Assembly: GCA_964409905.1 (NCBI GenBank)
Contig: CAYPET010000016.1
Span: forward strand, 1-47,770
Source of the DNA: JAGNRR01 sp964409905
GTDB lineage: Bacteria; Bacteroidota; Bacteroidia; Chitinophagales; Chitinophagaceae
Reading direction: 5' to 3'
DNA length: 47,770 nt
The notes below the pieces were generated by a model, which was not told the DNA's origin, made no database searches, and saw only the letters and a list, made by a program, of their open reading frames with translations. A program made the position numbers and the translations under genes. This document shows, one piece after another, positions 35,262-43,941 of this stretch (position 1 is its first letter; each line of letters opens with the position of its first letter).

Positions 35262-35993
35262 CTATTGAAGGAAATATTGAACAAGCGTGGCTGCACCAAT
35301 GAAAAGGATGAGGTATAATGATATTTTTCGAAATGTTGATTGTGGTATATGTCGCAAGATGCGCTTACCTATAAAGGAGCCCAACAACCCAATCAGAATA
35401 AGGAATGGTACATATTTTAAATCGTGTGAATGGATATAGCCATTCTTATAGTAGACAATTGTTCTTGAAAAATCTATGAGCAAGTCGATAAGGGCTGATG
35501 TTGCGATAAACACACTTTTTTCTAAGTTAAACGCCGCCATAGTAAGTCCACGAATTGCACCACCAGTACCAAGCAGGCCTGCCGAAAACCCAGATAAAGA
35601 ACCGCCAATAATCGCGTTTTGGCTGTTTGGTTTCACCACGATATTGGCTTTTATTAAAAAGAACAAACTCAATCCTACCAGGAATATGCCAAGAATTATT
35701 TCTAAATAAGCGGTTTCAAAGAGTTTGGAGGCCAAACCACCAATCACGACAAACAACACTGCAGGCAGGCCGATGCTGATAATAAGCTTTTTATCCAGCC
35801 CTTTCCGAAATAGAAATATTTTACTTAGGTTGCTTGATAAGTGAAAAATGGCTGTTAGGCCTAACACTGAATAAAAGTCAAAATAAAAATTACCAATAGG
35901 TACAAAAAATACAGATGAGCCAAACCCACCTATTGTACCGATAACCTCGGATAATAAGGCAAGTAGTAAAAAAATAAGATTCAAATCTTTCAA
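35262..35993 (-). CDS. TauE/SafE family sulfite or organic anion exporter-like permease
   Basis: 243 residues, about 7-8 membrane helices. The two related halves begin GTIGGFGSSVFFVPI (about 20-34) and GTGGAIRGLTMAAF (about 140-155), the twin Gly-rich signatures of TauE/SafE (PF01925). The substrate is not known from sequence (sulfite, sulfoacetate or similar anions in studied members). It is shorter than many members (about 250-270). A short GC hairpin AACCCgatGGGTT (35243-35255) follows 7 bp after the stop on the minus strand, without a T run. Confidence 0.88.
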   Translation of the reverse strand: MKDLNLIFLLLALLSEVIGTIGGFGSSVFFVPIGNFYFDFYSVLGLTAIFHLSSNLSKIFLFRKGLDKKLIISIGLPAVLFVVIGGLASKLFETAYLEIILGIFLVGLSLFFLIKANIVVKPNSQNAIIGGSLSGFSAGLLGTGGAIRGLTMAAFNLEKSVFIATSALIDLLIDFSRTIVYYKNGYIHSHDLKYVPFLILIGLLGSFIGKRILRHIPQSTFRKISLYLILFIGAATLVQYFLQ

Positions 35994-36142
35994 TATAGCT
36001 TGAGTCCTTTAAGTTTATGATAATGATAAATGTAATGACAATTCTGTCAGTATTCACAACAATATTCAACGTGTCATACCATCATTATTTTAAATATTAT
36101 TCACCAATTTGTCAAAGCTTATATACTGAATGGCATTATACC

Positions 36143-36176
36143 ATGATAACGTCCTGCAAAAACAGGACGTTATCAT
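36143..36176. repeat. perfect 14-bp inverted repeat, stem-loop
   Basis: ATGATAACGTCCTG (36143-36156), loop CAAAAA, CAGGACGTTATCAT (36163-36176). It lies 53 bp downstream of the minus-strand T9SS cargo gene and 150 bp upstream of the TauE gene. There is no T run on the minus side and only CTTTTAC on the plus side, so it is not a textbook terminator; 3'-end processing or protein binding are alternatives. Confidence 0.8.
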
Positions 36177-36228
36177 CTTTTACTTGACTAGTTTTATGTG
36201 CTACAATTGTGACTTCTACAATAGTGAC

Positions 36229-37137
36229 TTATTTTTTCACTAGCTTTTCTTGAAATTTTTTACCGTTATGCTCAATGGTTAGTAAATAGATGCCCGAAGC
36301 AAATGTTGTCGTATTTACGTTGATACGTTCCGCATTAACCGTGGTGTTGAATAACAGTTTACCTGTAACGTCCGATATCATGACAGAGGAATGCACTGGC
36401 AACTGTTCAATGCAGACTTCGTTATCGGCCAGGTTCGGATAAATGACTACATGATTTGAAAGGGGCTCCTTGTCACTCAGCTTGTTAGGTGTAGCGCCAA
36501 AATGATATAGGGTATTATTGTTGTGATCAAAAATAGCTACAGCCATTAATGGATTTACGGTATACCATTGGTAGTCGATATCAGTTCCGCCGTAATCTTC
36601 TTTAATGCGCACAACATTGGTATAAGTAAATGTTGGTGTAATCAGTGTGCCGTACCCATCATAAGTCACTGTAACATTTTCAACGCTTCCTCCAACTTTT
36701 TGCCAAGTGTCAGACTCCGTGTCCAAATAATTAAAAGGAAAGCGCATCAGTGTTCTTGGGTTTGGTGAGTAATCGTTGCCAACACCTGGCGATGAAATTG
36801 TCCATGCTTGCACTTCCATTTTACTGCTGGAAACATTGAAAAAACTAAATGAGTTTTGACTGCTAAGACTTAAGGCATAGTTGGATGTCGGGAAAGAGCT
36901 ACCAATGGGTGAACTTGAAGGTGAGATAACATCAACTGTACCCAAGGGTGTAAAAGATAAGGTGCTAAAAACTCAAGTTTGATTTGGGCCTGCCGCACCA
37001 GCAGTGAGCGTTGTAGCAACAGACACCGGTACCGATAGGCCGGGTGTCGGTATGTTGTTGCCGTTGGGGATCATGGGCTGGGCAAATGCATTTACTGTAA
37101 ATGCACAAATTGCCAATAGTTGGATTTGTTTTTTCAT
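36229..37137 (-). pseudogene. T9SS cargo protein gene interrupted by an in-frame TGA
   Basis: Reading the minus strand from ATG 37137 gives a signal peptide (MKKQIQLLAICAFTVNAFAQ), then PGLSVPVSV, LTAGAAGPNQT, a TGA at codon 55 (36973-36975), and then in the same frame VFSTLSFTPLGTVDVISP and on to the end at 36229. A Trp (TGG) fits the broken position: GPNQTW followed by an FS-L strand is a common beginning in this kind of Bacteroidota surface protein. The last about 75 residues are a T9SS type A sorting domain (IYPNLADNEVCIEQL to KFQEKLVKK). So this is one about 302-residue gene with one nonsense codon. The 248-residue distal part has no usable export signal on its own, so the gene is probably dead unless the stop is a sequence error. 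Confidence 0.8.
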
Positions 37138-37391
37138 AAATAAAGTTTAAGGGGTCCTACTCGTAAGGCTTTTCGGTTTCGCCCGTTTTTTTTTCGGTTG
37201 CGGCTCCGCCATTTGTGAACGTTTCTATGAAGCTCACCCTTTTATTTTGAAATAATAAAAAGCGAATACATCAACTCCACTATTAAAATCTATTAAGACC
37301 AACCAGGGAGGGAATTATACTTTCATCTAATTTCCAACCCTCATGCCAAATGTACGGTATAATTGCACAGCGTCATATTTAATTTAAAACA

Positions 37392-38081
37392 TCAAGACTG
37401 TTGTGCCAGATTGTAATTTTTACTTGCTAGCTTGTTTATTTCCTTGTTTTCCAGGTGCTTTAATGGTTGCGGATAAAACAAAGTATTGATCATCGCTTTA
37501 CCCAAATTAGTTGTCGTTGTAACATTTTTTGATTTTTTCATGATACCAAAAAATGGACGACTTAGGACATATAATAAATTGTACAATTTGGTCTTTGATT
37601 GTATCCCTTTTTCGGGAATGATTGCACCTGGTCGAAACATATAGGCGTCAGCAAAGCCTTTTTTTAAAATATAGTTTTCAGTTCGTCCTTTAACATTTTT
37701 CCACATAGTGCTACTACTCGTGCTACTATCCGTGCCAACACCAGAAACATAGTTAAAAACTAGCATTGGGTTGAGTTGATGCAAAACATCGGCAAAAGCC
37801 ACAACGGGGTCAAAGGTTATAGCACTAAATACAGTTTCACTCAACCCTAGGGAGGATACGCCCATACAATAAAAGCAGGCGTCGTAGCCCTTCAGATGTT
37901 CTGCTATTTCGGCTACTTTGATAAAATCTGCTAACAGTACTTCTTTTAATTTAGGGTTTTGCATTCCAAGTGAATGACGGTTGATGACCAGTACCTTTTC
38001 AATGCGCGCATCTTCGAGGCATTCGAGCAGTACTCCTTTACCCACCATGCCTGTTGAACCGGTTATGATAACTTTTTTCAT
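37392..38081 (-). CDS. NAD(P)-binding Rossmann-fold protein (atypical SDR)
   Basis: 229 residues. N-terminal nucleotide-binding ITGSTGMVGKGVL (5-17) with the TGxxGxxG pattern, NRHSLGM after strand 2, CFYCMGVSS after strand 4. It lacks a clear Tyr-x3-Lys catalytic pair, as in the HTATIP2/YwnB-like atypical SDRs used as binding or regulatory proteins. The substrate is unknown. It is 1 bp downstream of the epimerase-like gene at 38083 on the same strand, so the two are co-transcribed; both concern nucleotide-cofactor Rossmann proteins. Confidence 0.8.
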   Translation of the reverse strand: MKKVIITGSTGMVGKGVLLECLEDARIEKVLVINRHSLGMQNPKLKEVLLADFIKVAEIAEHLKGYDACFYCMGVSSLGLSETVFSAITFDPVVAFADVLHQLNPMLVFNYVSGVGTDSSTSSSTMWKNVKGRTENYILKKGFADAYMFRPGAIIPEKGIQSKTKLYNLLYVLSRPFFGIMKKSKNVTTTTNLGKAMINTLFYPQPLKHLENKEINKLASKNYNLAQQS

Positions 38082-38082
38082 C

Positions 38083-39135
38083 CTATTTTTTTATTACGCC
38101 GTGGTCTAACAAATGTTGGAAAAACTCATTGATGGTTTCATTGATTGATCGATATTCAATGCCCAGTTTTTCCTTGCTTTTTGTATTATCAGCACGCCAG
38201 GGATGCCCCACATTATCGCGCACAAACTGCCGGCTGATACCGATTGTAGGCCCTAATAACCAGAGTAGCCATTTTGATAAGGTGCGGCTAGGTAGACTAA
38301 AATCTTTTCCATATTTCGGACGTAGCATATCGGCCAATTGTAAAAAACTAAGATTTTCTGCAGAGATGATATGCCGCCCGGCAGCTTCTGGCGTAAAACC
38401 CGCACGATAATGTGCCTCTGCTACATCACGCACATCCGCACAGCCAATCTCTAGGTCAGGAGCACCCAATTTTAATTCGCCATCACCCATTTGCTTAATT
38501 GTACTGTAACTCTCTCCTTCGCTGCTGGGGTTAATACCAGGCCCCAATATAAATGAAGGGTTAATAACCACTAAATCCCAACGCTGTTGCGCTTTTTGCA
38601 TCTCCCATGCTTTTTTTTCGGCCAGCGTTTTTGAATAATTGTAGGGCGATGTTGTCAGCGAGGAGGTTTCATTCCAATTATCCTCAGTCATTATTTGATT
38701 CTGGTACCCTCGAATATCTTTTGCATCACCATAAATGGCTGCGCAACTGCTTGTCAATACAATCCGTTTTACACTTGGCGTATTGTTGACACTGTTAAGT
38801 ACATTTTCTGTTCCGTTCAGGGCTGGTTCTATTAAATCTTTTTGCGGATTTTTGGTATTCCGGATAAAGGGAGAAGCAGTATGAATCACCAATTCGCAAC
38901 CTGTCATGGCTTCATCATATGAGTTTGGTGTAAGTAAATCTGCTTTGAAATATACGATTTTACCCGGCAGTTTGTCGGCCAACTCATCAAGGTATTTCGT
39001 TTTTTCCTTAGTATTCGGGTCTCGAATAGGAGCGTGCACTATATGACCCTCTTGCAATAGTTTCTCAGCAATTCGGCCACCAACGTAGCCGGTAGATCCG
39101 TTAAGGAATACAGGCTTTGTTTTATCAATTTGCAT
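38083..39135 (-). CDS. NAD(P)-dependent epimerase/dihydroflavonol-4-reductase-like reductase
   Basis: 350 residues, extended SDR fold. NGSTGYVGGRIAEKLL (12-27) is the dinucleotide loop; VIHTASPF is the strand 4 region; the catalytic YNYSK (Tyr-x3-Lys) occurs near 165-169 after SLTTSP; the PSFILGPG stretch lies in the substrate domain. This pattern matches the DFR/cinnamoyl-CoA-reductase/aldehyde-reductase branch, which reduces ketones or aldehydes with NADPH; the precise substrate is not known. Spacing to the following gene is 1 bp, hence an operon with the 37392 gene. Confidence 0.85.
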   Translation of the reverse strand: MQIDKTKPVFLNGSTGYVGGRIAEKLLQEGHIVHAPIRDPNTKEKTKYLDELADKLPGKIVYFKADLLTPNSYDEAMTGCELVIHTASPFIRNTKNPQKDLIEPALNGTENVLNSVNNTPSVKRIVLTSSCAAIYGDAKDIRGYQNQIMTEDNWNETSSLTTSPYNYSKTLAEKKAWEMQKAQQRWDLVVINPSFILGPGINPSSEGESYSTIKQMGDGELKLGAPDLEIGCADVRDVAEAHYRAGFTPEAAGRHIISAENLSFLQLADMLRPKYGKDFSLPSRTLSKWLLWLLGPTIGISRQFVRDNVGHPWRADNTKSKEKLGIEYRSINETINEFFQHLLDHGVIKK

Positions 39136-39210
39136 TTTGTCGTATTCTTTTACTTTGACTGAGTACGAAAATACGTATAAATAGACAGGCGTATTTCCAT
39201 GCCGGCTTAT

Positions 39211-41664
39211 TTAATTCCATGTGTTCGTTCGTTGGTCAAAAACGCGAATGCTAAATTTTAATTGAAATGGGCGTTGGAACTGATTGGCAAAACTACTTAC
39301 CCCCCATACGCCAAATCGTAAGGGTTGATTGAGTATTACGATTTGCTTTTCGATGCCGGCAAATATTTCCATATAGCGCAGCTTACGCTCAGGGGCAATT
39401 AACAATCCCCCGCCTGCAGATTCGCTTAATTTTAGTTTGCGCATGTACGGAATCTTATTAATCAATGCTCCGTTAAATTCATGCGTGAGATGACCTTCTA
39501 CGAAACCTTTAAATAGTGCAAATGTGCTATCCATAGCTTGAAACATATTGCGCGAGTTAAAAAACAAATATGGGTTTCCGCGTGCGATAAATTTATAGTC
39601 CGCGGCCTCTACGTTTCCTTCATTTAAAAAGTTGCCATACATCAGGTTGTAATCACTTATGCCCAAGGTGCCTAGATTCAAATCCTGACGAAGTCCAATT
39701 TCGATATAGTCGTATGCAATAATACTTTTTAATATGCCGGGGATTCCTTTGCGCCATTTGACAAAAAAGGTTGGATACCGACTGCCAAGAATTACTTTTT
39801 GATATGGCTCTCGAATGTATAGTTGGTGAGGAGTATAGGATATTTCTAATTCGTTGAAAAATGCACTGTAGTCATTAAAAAATATAGGACGGCTGGGCAA
39901 TTCTCGTCCAAGCAGCGAATCCCATGTTGTATTGATGATATAGTCGTGCATGCTTCGCCTAAAACCAAGCTCCAATGCATTATTAATGTAGAGACCGTTG
40001 ACTATTTCGCGCCGCGCGCTAAGGATAATATTTTCACGTAGGAAATAATTTGATCGGTCAAACAGGTTAATAAAAGCATCGTTCCAGAAAAGATTGCTCG
40101 TGCTTCTTCCAATATTGAAGCTATATGATGTTCTGGTAAATGGATTCGCCAAATAGTACGCTTTTAAGTTCCCTCGAAAATCTTTGTTCACATGGCTGTA
40201 GTTTACGAAAGGACTCACCTTTAGTTCTGTTTTATCTTTAAATCGCTTTTCATAATTAAACCACAAACCGTAGCGAGGACCTCCGATATCAAACGGGCGA
40301 AAGAGTGCCGGTAGACTAGGAAATTCAATAGTTTTTTCTTTCCGCCAATTTTGATAATCCTGGCCGCGCCATAGGATATTCAGTATGCGGATTTTGTTTA
40401 TTTCAGCCTCCATACTGTCCAGATAGGTGTCGCTGTGGGTGCTCTCGTAAATGCTATCTCGATAGTGAATGATTTTTATTTCATCGCTGCTAAGCGGCAC
40501 AGGTCTCACAACATCCCAGAAACTAGTGTCTTTTTCATAGGCTTCTGATGTTGTTGCGCTGACTTCTGTATTGAAGAACCGTTTATCATAAATTGTATCG
40601 ATGATATAATTTGTGAAGAGCACAGCAGTTTGTCCACTAACTTTTTCGCGAGTACGGTATTGAAATGTATAAGCTTCAGGCATCCAAATCTGTTGTTTTA
40701 ATTGTTGGTAGGATGCGTTTATTTCGAAAGATTGAAACAAAGGGGTATGAGCGTTGGGGAAGACTGCTCTGATTTTTTTTATTATCCATGTATGATCTTG
40801 TATCAATACCTCACCTGTAAGTAATGCATTGGATGTGGTTGATGGCCGAAATCGAATGTGATGATAACGAATGCCCTTCTCGTATTCGCTACCGAGGTAT
40901 TGATATCGATATGCAATAAGGCCACTAACGCTAAAAGGCGATAAAAAACTTACGGGTCCCAGAGCGCGTATACGTATCAGATTATCATAGAAATTAAAAT
41001 CACCTTCGGTGCAACTTAAGTAAAACAAATTATCCTTGTTGCCTTTGATGTTTACTGCCTCTCGAATTTCTTTTAATTTGTCAGGATAAGCGCGATGCAC
41101 GTTGAGGTAAACCTCGGCAAAATGTCTACCACTTTCCTCGCTTAAAGGTTCTTTTTTTTCATTCTTTTTACTACGATTGTTTTCTTCTTTTGCGTTTTCT
41201 TCGGCGCTGGCTTTAACATAGGCGTCATAGCTATAATGCAAGGCGCTTTTTTGTATATCTTTTTTAATGCGGATTGTATTGCTTATGATTTCCTTACTCC
41301 GATCTTTTTGTTTGGCTGTAATGGTGATTTGAGCTAATTGCTGATTGTCGGCTTCAAGTAGTATGTTTTCCTCTTCATCTTTATTCAAAATAATGACCTT
41401 TTGCAAGGTTTTATAACCAAGACGACTAAACACCAGCTCATACCTGCCCGGGGACAGTCTAAAGCTAAATCGTCCCTGCTCATTGGTTCTGTTGTATTGC
41501 TTGATGGTTTTAATAGAAACATTTATAAAGGGAATAGGTTCTAGTTTGTTGTTAACCACCGTCCCCGAATAGGTATAGAATTGTCCATTGGCTGTAACCG
41601 AAATTAGGCAGCAGAAAATAAACAGCACGGATTGCCTGAAACGATTCACTCCTTTTGAAGACAC
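39211..41664 (-). CDS. DUF5686 outer-membrane protein with carboxypeptidase-like regulatory domain
   Basis: 817 residues. N-terminal signal peptide (about 12-27, FIFCCLISVTANG), then a CarboxypepD_reg-like beta sandwich (about 29-112; YSGTVVNNKLEPIPFINVSIK, RTNEQGRFSFRL, GRYELVFSRLGYKTLQKVIIL), then a long region of alternating strands, closing FSIRVFDQRTNTWN. It matches the DUF5686 family of Bacteroidota outer-membrane proteins; there is no TonB plug domain, so it is not a normal TonB-dependent receptor. Function unknown. It is upstream of the two reductases by 75 bp on the same strand. Confidence 0.85.
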   Translation of the reverse strand: MSSKGVNRFRQSVLFIFCCLISVTANGQFYTYSGTVVNNKLEPIPFINVSIKTIKQYNRTNEQGRFSFRLSPGRYELVFSRLGYKTLQKVIILNKDEEENILLEADNQQLAQITITAKQKDRSKEIISNTIRIKKDIQKSALHYSYDAYVKASAEENAKEENNRSKKNEKKEPLSEESGRHFAEVYLNVHRAYPDKLKEIREAVNIKGNKDNLFYLSCTEGDFNFYDNLIRIRALGPVSFLSPFSVSGLIAYRYQYLGSEYEKGIRYHHIRFRPSTTSNALLTGEVLIQDHTWIIKKIRAVFPNAHTPLFQSFEINASYQQLKQQIWMPEAYTFQYRTREKVSGQTAVLFTNYIIDTIYDKRFFNTEVSATTSEAYEKDTSFWDVVRPVPLSSDEIKIIHYRDSIYESTHSDTYLDSMEAEINKIRILNILWRGQDYQNWRKEKTIEFPSLPALFRPFDIGGPRYGLWFNYEKRFKDKTELKVSPFVNYSHVNKDFRGNLKAYYLANPFTRTSYSFNIGRSTSNLFWNDAFINLFDRSNYFLRENIILSARREIVNGLYINNALELGFRRSMHDYIINTTWDSLLGRELPSRPIFFNDYSAFFNELEISYTPHQLYIREPYQKVILGSRYPTFFVKWRKGIPGILKSIIAYDYIEIGLRQDLNLGTLGISDYNLMYGNFLNEGNVEAADYKFIARGNPYLFFNSRNMFQAMDSTFALFKGFVEGHLTHEFNGALINKIPYMRKLKLSESAGGGLLIAPERKLRYMEIFAGIEKQIVILNQPLRFGVWGVSSFANQFQRPFQLKFSIRVFDQRTNTWN

Positions 41665-41856
41665 AAATTAAAATTATCCAATAAAATGCTTAGGAATAGA
41701 ATAAGCCCTTAAAACAAAGTTAATGAATAATTTAGCCAATTGGGTTAACAAGCACAGGCTGTTCATTTCGGCATCTACACGATGCATGACTCCAATCGTA
41801 ATGTCGTGCAAATTAGATTGATTTAAAATATAAAAGTGCTGTGATTAGCCTAATTA

Positions 41857-42741
41857 CTAGGTTTGTTTTTTTTTGTGGCCTAAAACAAAATACATAGGCA
41901 TATCTGCTTTCCCTTTTACGGGTAGCGGGCCTCTGTATTCAAGCTAAAACTCATCTTTTATCAACTCCATAGTGTTACCCGAAACATTCATTCGGTTGAT
42001 AGCACCGTTGGACTCCATATGAGATGCAATATTCACTGTATCGCCCCAAATGTCAAACTGGAAATTTTTAACCCCAACAACCCCCGATACAACTGTGCCG
42101 GTATTCACCCCAACGCGCATTTCAAAGAAGAATTTACCTTCGGCTTGTCGCTCTTTTTTTCGATTTTCGATAAACTCCAGCATTTCAAGCCCTGCCTAAA
42201 CTACATGCCAAGGCGTACTGTCTTCTTCATTGCCGGAGCTGACACCAACGGCCATATATGAATCACCAATTGTTTTAATTTTTTCAATATTGTATTTACT
42301 GGTAATTTGGTCAAAACCACCAAAGCAATGATTAATCTCGGATACCAATTCTTTAGGTGTAATTGTTTCGGTTATTTCTGTAAACCCTTTAAAGTCTGTA
42401 AACAATACTGTGGAATTGAGGTGGCTCACCGGTTAAACTTTACCGTATTTTTTTAGTTCATTGGCAACATCAGTGTGTAAAATATTGAGCAACAATTCTT
42501 CAGAGCGTTTCTTTTCCATTTTAATTCGGTAAACAAACCATGCAGAAGTGATAAAATTTACAGTCAGCGAGACGGCAATGTTCATTGAATATTGAAATTT
42601 GATTGCAGCATCGCTGGCATATAAATGCGGGCCGATGTGTGATTCAAATATGGTAGTAACAAGTATACCAATAATGAAAAACAACATTGCGATAATGGCC
42701 GAACGAAGATTAGTAAAAATTAGCACCCCCAGTGGCGTCAA
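41857..42741 (-). pseudogene. class III adenylate/guanylate cyclase pseudogene
   Basis: One frame of the minus strand carries a complete catalytic domain broken by three stops: TAA at 42433-42435 (after KKYGKV), TAG at 42196-42198 (after STPWHVV) and TAG at 41944-41946 (after IKDEF), ending naturally at TAG 41857-41859. Motifs in order: two membrane helices, ELLLNIL linker, FTDFKGFTEI (metal Asp), KIKTIGDSYMAVGV (substrate Lys, second Asp), GVNTGTVVSGVVG, DIWGDTVNIASHMES, EYRGPLPVKGKADMPMYF. The transition-state Arg of NxxxR is His (CAT for CGT) here. In life it would have made cAMP or cGMP, with the N-terminus in the membrane. The 5' end is also unclear: an in-frame TGA lies just upstream of 42741. 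The family is certain; loss of function is very likely. Confidence 0.85.
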
Positions 42742-42855
42742 AAAGCCATTATCTCATATTTAATTACAAATTATTTTTCAGTTGCGGCTTTAGTGCCAGA
42801 TGCTTTTGGTGTGCTTACCAATGTTGAAGTGGGTGTTCAGTAAAACCGTTAAGTA

Positions 42856-43932
42856 ATGTTTGGTTTAAGCGAGAGAACAAAAAATATTTTAGGAAGTGTG
42901 CTGGAACATGGTGCAACAGGTTTGGGTACCAAAACAACCAATATTGCGGGCATGTTGAACAGACCAGATGTTGAACCTGATACGCATATCCGCCATAGAG
43001 AATCTTACCGTGTTGATGAAAAATTGGGCGAGGAACTTAATGATATGATTATTGATTGGGCAAAAAAACGGGCATCTATGAAGGTCATCTGGACTATTTG
43101 CGCAAGTGCAACTTTGGACTCTATGTAATGTTGGTTTATCCATTTTGTAATGACAAGGAGCGGCTATTTTTGGGTTGCCAGACTAATATGGCACTTTTTG
43201 GTTTGGATGATTATTTTGTGGATGATGAGCGCGCAGGTGCTAAGCTTGAATTGATAGGACGAAATTTATCACTTGCCATGTCAGCATGTGATGAGCCCTA
43301 CTTAAACGAAAAATACAATGCCGATACTGATGAAGGACTAAAGCAACATCCGATACTAACGGCAATACGAGAGTATATGGCCAATACAATTCGTTTTGGC
43401 ACACCACAACAAGTAGCACGTGTACGTCATGAGGATATGACCTTATTTTTAGGGATGAGTCACGAGACAAGTTGGCGAATGACCAAAACAATCGCACCTG
43501 TATGGGAATATCTTGGTTGCAGACAAATGAATAGCCTGACTACTTGTATGGCGATGATTGACATTTTGGAGGCTTATGAACTTCCACATAATATTTATTC
43601 AATGCCTAAAGTGCGTGAGGTGGTTAAAATTGCCGAATTAATTACCGTTTTGGTTAATGATTTGGTTTCTTCTAACAAGGAGGAAGAAGCGGATATTGGG
43701 CAGTATGGCATTCAAGATGTTATACAACATGAAGAGGGCTGCACCCCTGAAGTTGCATACAAAAAAGGTGTACGATTGCACAATGAGTTGTTTCGAATTT
43801 TTGAAGACGAATCAGCCAAGCTTATGGTTTATGCAACGCCGGAATTAAGAAGATTCTTGATTGGATGGTTATATTGCCGGTAACCACCTTTGGCATACAA
43901 CAAGCGAACGTTACCACGGTAAGCAGGCTTAA
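42856..43932 (+). pseudogene. 2-methylisoborneol-synthase-like terpene synthase, two frameshifts
   Basis: Terpene cyclase of the bacterial class I family, closest in pattern to 2-methylisoborneol synthases: WAKKTGIYEGHLDYLRKCNFG, the metal site DDYFVDDE, RHEDMTLFLGMSHETSWR, WEYLGCRQMNS, the NSE triad NDLVSSNKE and the tail GNHLWHTTSERYHGKQA with the conserved Arg-Tyr. These parts are in three segments. The first is in frame from ATG 42856 to the A7 run (43062-43068); one A is missing there, and the reading frame moves to the second segment, up to about 43859. A single-base gain near 43860-43863 restores the first frame for the last segment, ending TAA 43930-43932. Catalytic motifs are intact but the frames are broken. 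The substrate of an intact copy would be an allylic diphosphate; methyltransferase partners were not seen. Confidence 0.85.
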
Positions 43933-43941
43933 AGTAAAGGA

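Noticed and set aside
37190..37215. GC-rich palindromes upstream of the T9SS pseudogene
   Set aside because: Short stems with two-base loops and no consistent promoter or terminator context; no supportable function.
43062..43068. Programmed -1 frameshift on the A7 run in the terpene synthase
   Set aside because: The run and the -1 shift fit a slippery site, but a second indel near 43860 is also needed to reach the conserved C-terminus, and the neighbouring cyclase is full of stops. Gene decay explains everything with less.
29..43132. Reassigned stop codons (TAA/TAG/TGA read as sense)
   Set aside because: Dozens of intact core genes (gyrB, feoB, ispH, sucC, recN) end on TAA, TAG or TGA exactly at family length; broken frames are restricted to non-core genes.
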